DNA of 61,168 nucleotides from Myxococcales bacterium (lineage in GTDB: Bacteria; Myxococcota_A; UBA9042): assembly GCA_009692465.1 (NCBI GenBank), contig SHZD01000007.1:1-61168 (forward strand), given 5' to 3'. The notes beneath the pieces were generated by a model that worked only from the letters and a program-made list of their open reading frames with translations, was not told the DNA's origin and made no database searches. Below are positions 61,049 through 61,168 of the stretch, in pieces. The first letter of the stretch is position 1; each line of letters begins with the position of its first letter. A program made the position numbers and the translations under genes.

Positions 61049-61133
61049 CTAGGAGCCTGTCGGAAATCAATCGGTTATGAAATATCTTTGTGGTTAAACA
61101 CAATGAATTTATTACGATCCGACAGGCTCCTAG
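61049..61133. mobile_element. MITE-like element with 16 bp perfect inverted ends
   Basis: CTAGGAGCCTGTCGGA at 61049-61064 and its exact reverse complement at 61118-61133 enclose an AT-rich 53 bp centre unlike the neighbours. The ends can be read as a CTAG target duplication plus 12 bp repeats (GAGCCTGTCGGA). No coding capacity. A non-autonomous insertion is likely. Confidence 0.8.
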
Positions 61134-61168
61134 CTTCTCAGATATTCTCAACTGTCCAAGAACTGCCC

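Noticed and set aside
1-61168. Rho-independent terminators after each gene
   Set aside because: Few hairpins are followed by a T-run; the repeat hairpins may act as terminators, but this is not proven.

Overview
The window looks like a chromosomal segment of a Myxococcota-type bacterium (former Deltaproteobacteria). The case rests on a GC-rich sequence (about 60 % by eye), many large lipoproteins including Cys-rich ones, two Hanks-type Ser/Thr kinases, TPR and PEGA proteins, paired AgmX/PglI-type TonB-like proteins, an FHA-GGDEF protein and an SUMF1-type lipoprotein. Genus or species cannot be named from sequence alone.

Layout, left to right. 1-4.5 kb: a leftward cluster (ArsA/Get3 ATPase, YfhO-type membrane protein, small Cys protein) divergent from pyrE. 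5-8 kb: a small beta-rich exported protein and a zincin lipoprotein. 8-11 kb: a leftward pair of Ser/Thr kinase and TPR/PEGA protein. 11.8-18.7 kb: two paralogous AgmX-type envelope proteins, coaE and an SDR. 19.3-26.5 kb: FHA-GGDEF, two large lipoproteins, a GrpE-like protein and a Pro/Ala-rich lipoprotein. 27-31.6 kb: lipoproteins (one with six Ca-binding-type repeats), a peptidoglycan-binding-domain protein and ruvX. 32-37.5 kb: a tight rightward operon of glutaredoxin, lipoprotein, lysC, lipoprotein, tmk and Ser/Thr kinase. 37.6-42 kb: a leftward ECF sigma/anti-sigma operon with PEGA and SUMF1 proteins. 42-48.5 kb: lipoprotein, HAD phosphatase, TolQ-TolR-TolA/TonB-like genes and an organophosphate antiporter-type MFS protein. 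49-56.8 kb: barrel-like protein, mreC, membrane proteins, Cys-rich lipoprotein and moeA. 57-61 kb: lipoprotein, tRNA-Val, tRNA-Asp, a tyrosine-recombinase remnant, an AAA-ATPase remnant, a GST and a MITE-like element.

The most unusual content lies between the genes. At least seven dispersed repeat types occur: a superfamily of 135-137 bp elements (here called A, C, E, plus a decayed F) with a common core but different self-complementary ends; a related B family that starts on stop codons; a 165-210 bp G family with imperfect inverted ends; a 203-210 bp D element abutting A/E elements; and four short tandem arrays upstream of or beside genes. These repeats explain most intergenic space, and they create false N-terminal extensions in several reading frames. 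The A-type hairpin shows a compensatory base change between copies, so folding appears to be maintained.

Functionally the window is envelope-centred: peptidoglycan and shape (mreC, PG-binding protein), Tol-type energy transduction, many exported lipoproteins, and several signalling routes (two kinases, FHA-GGDEF, ECF sigma). Housekeeping genes (pyrE, coaE, lysC, tmk, ruvX, moeA, grx) are interspersed.
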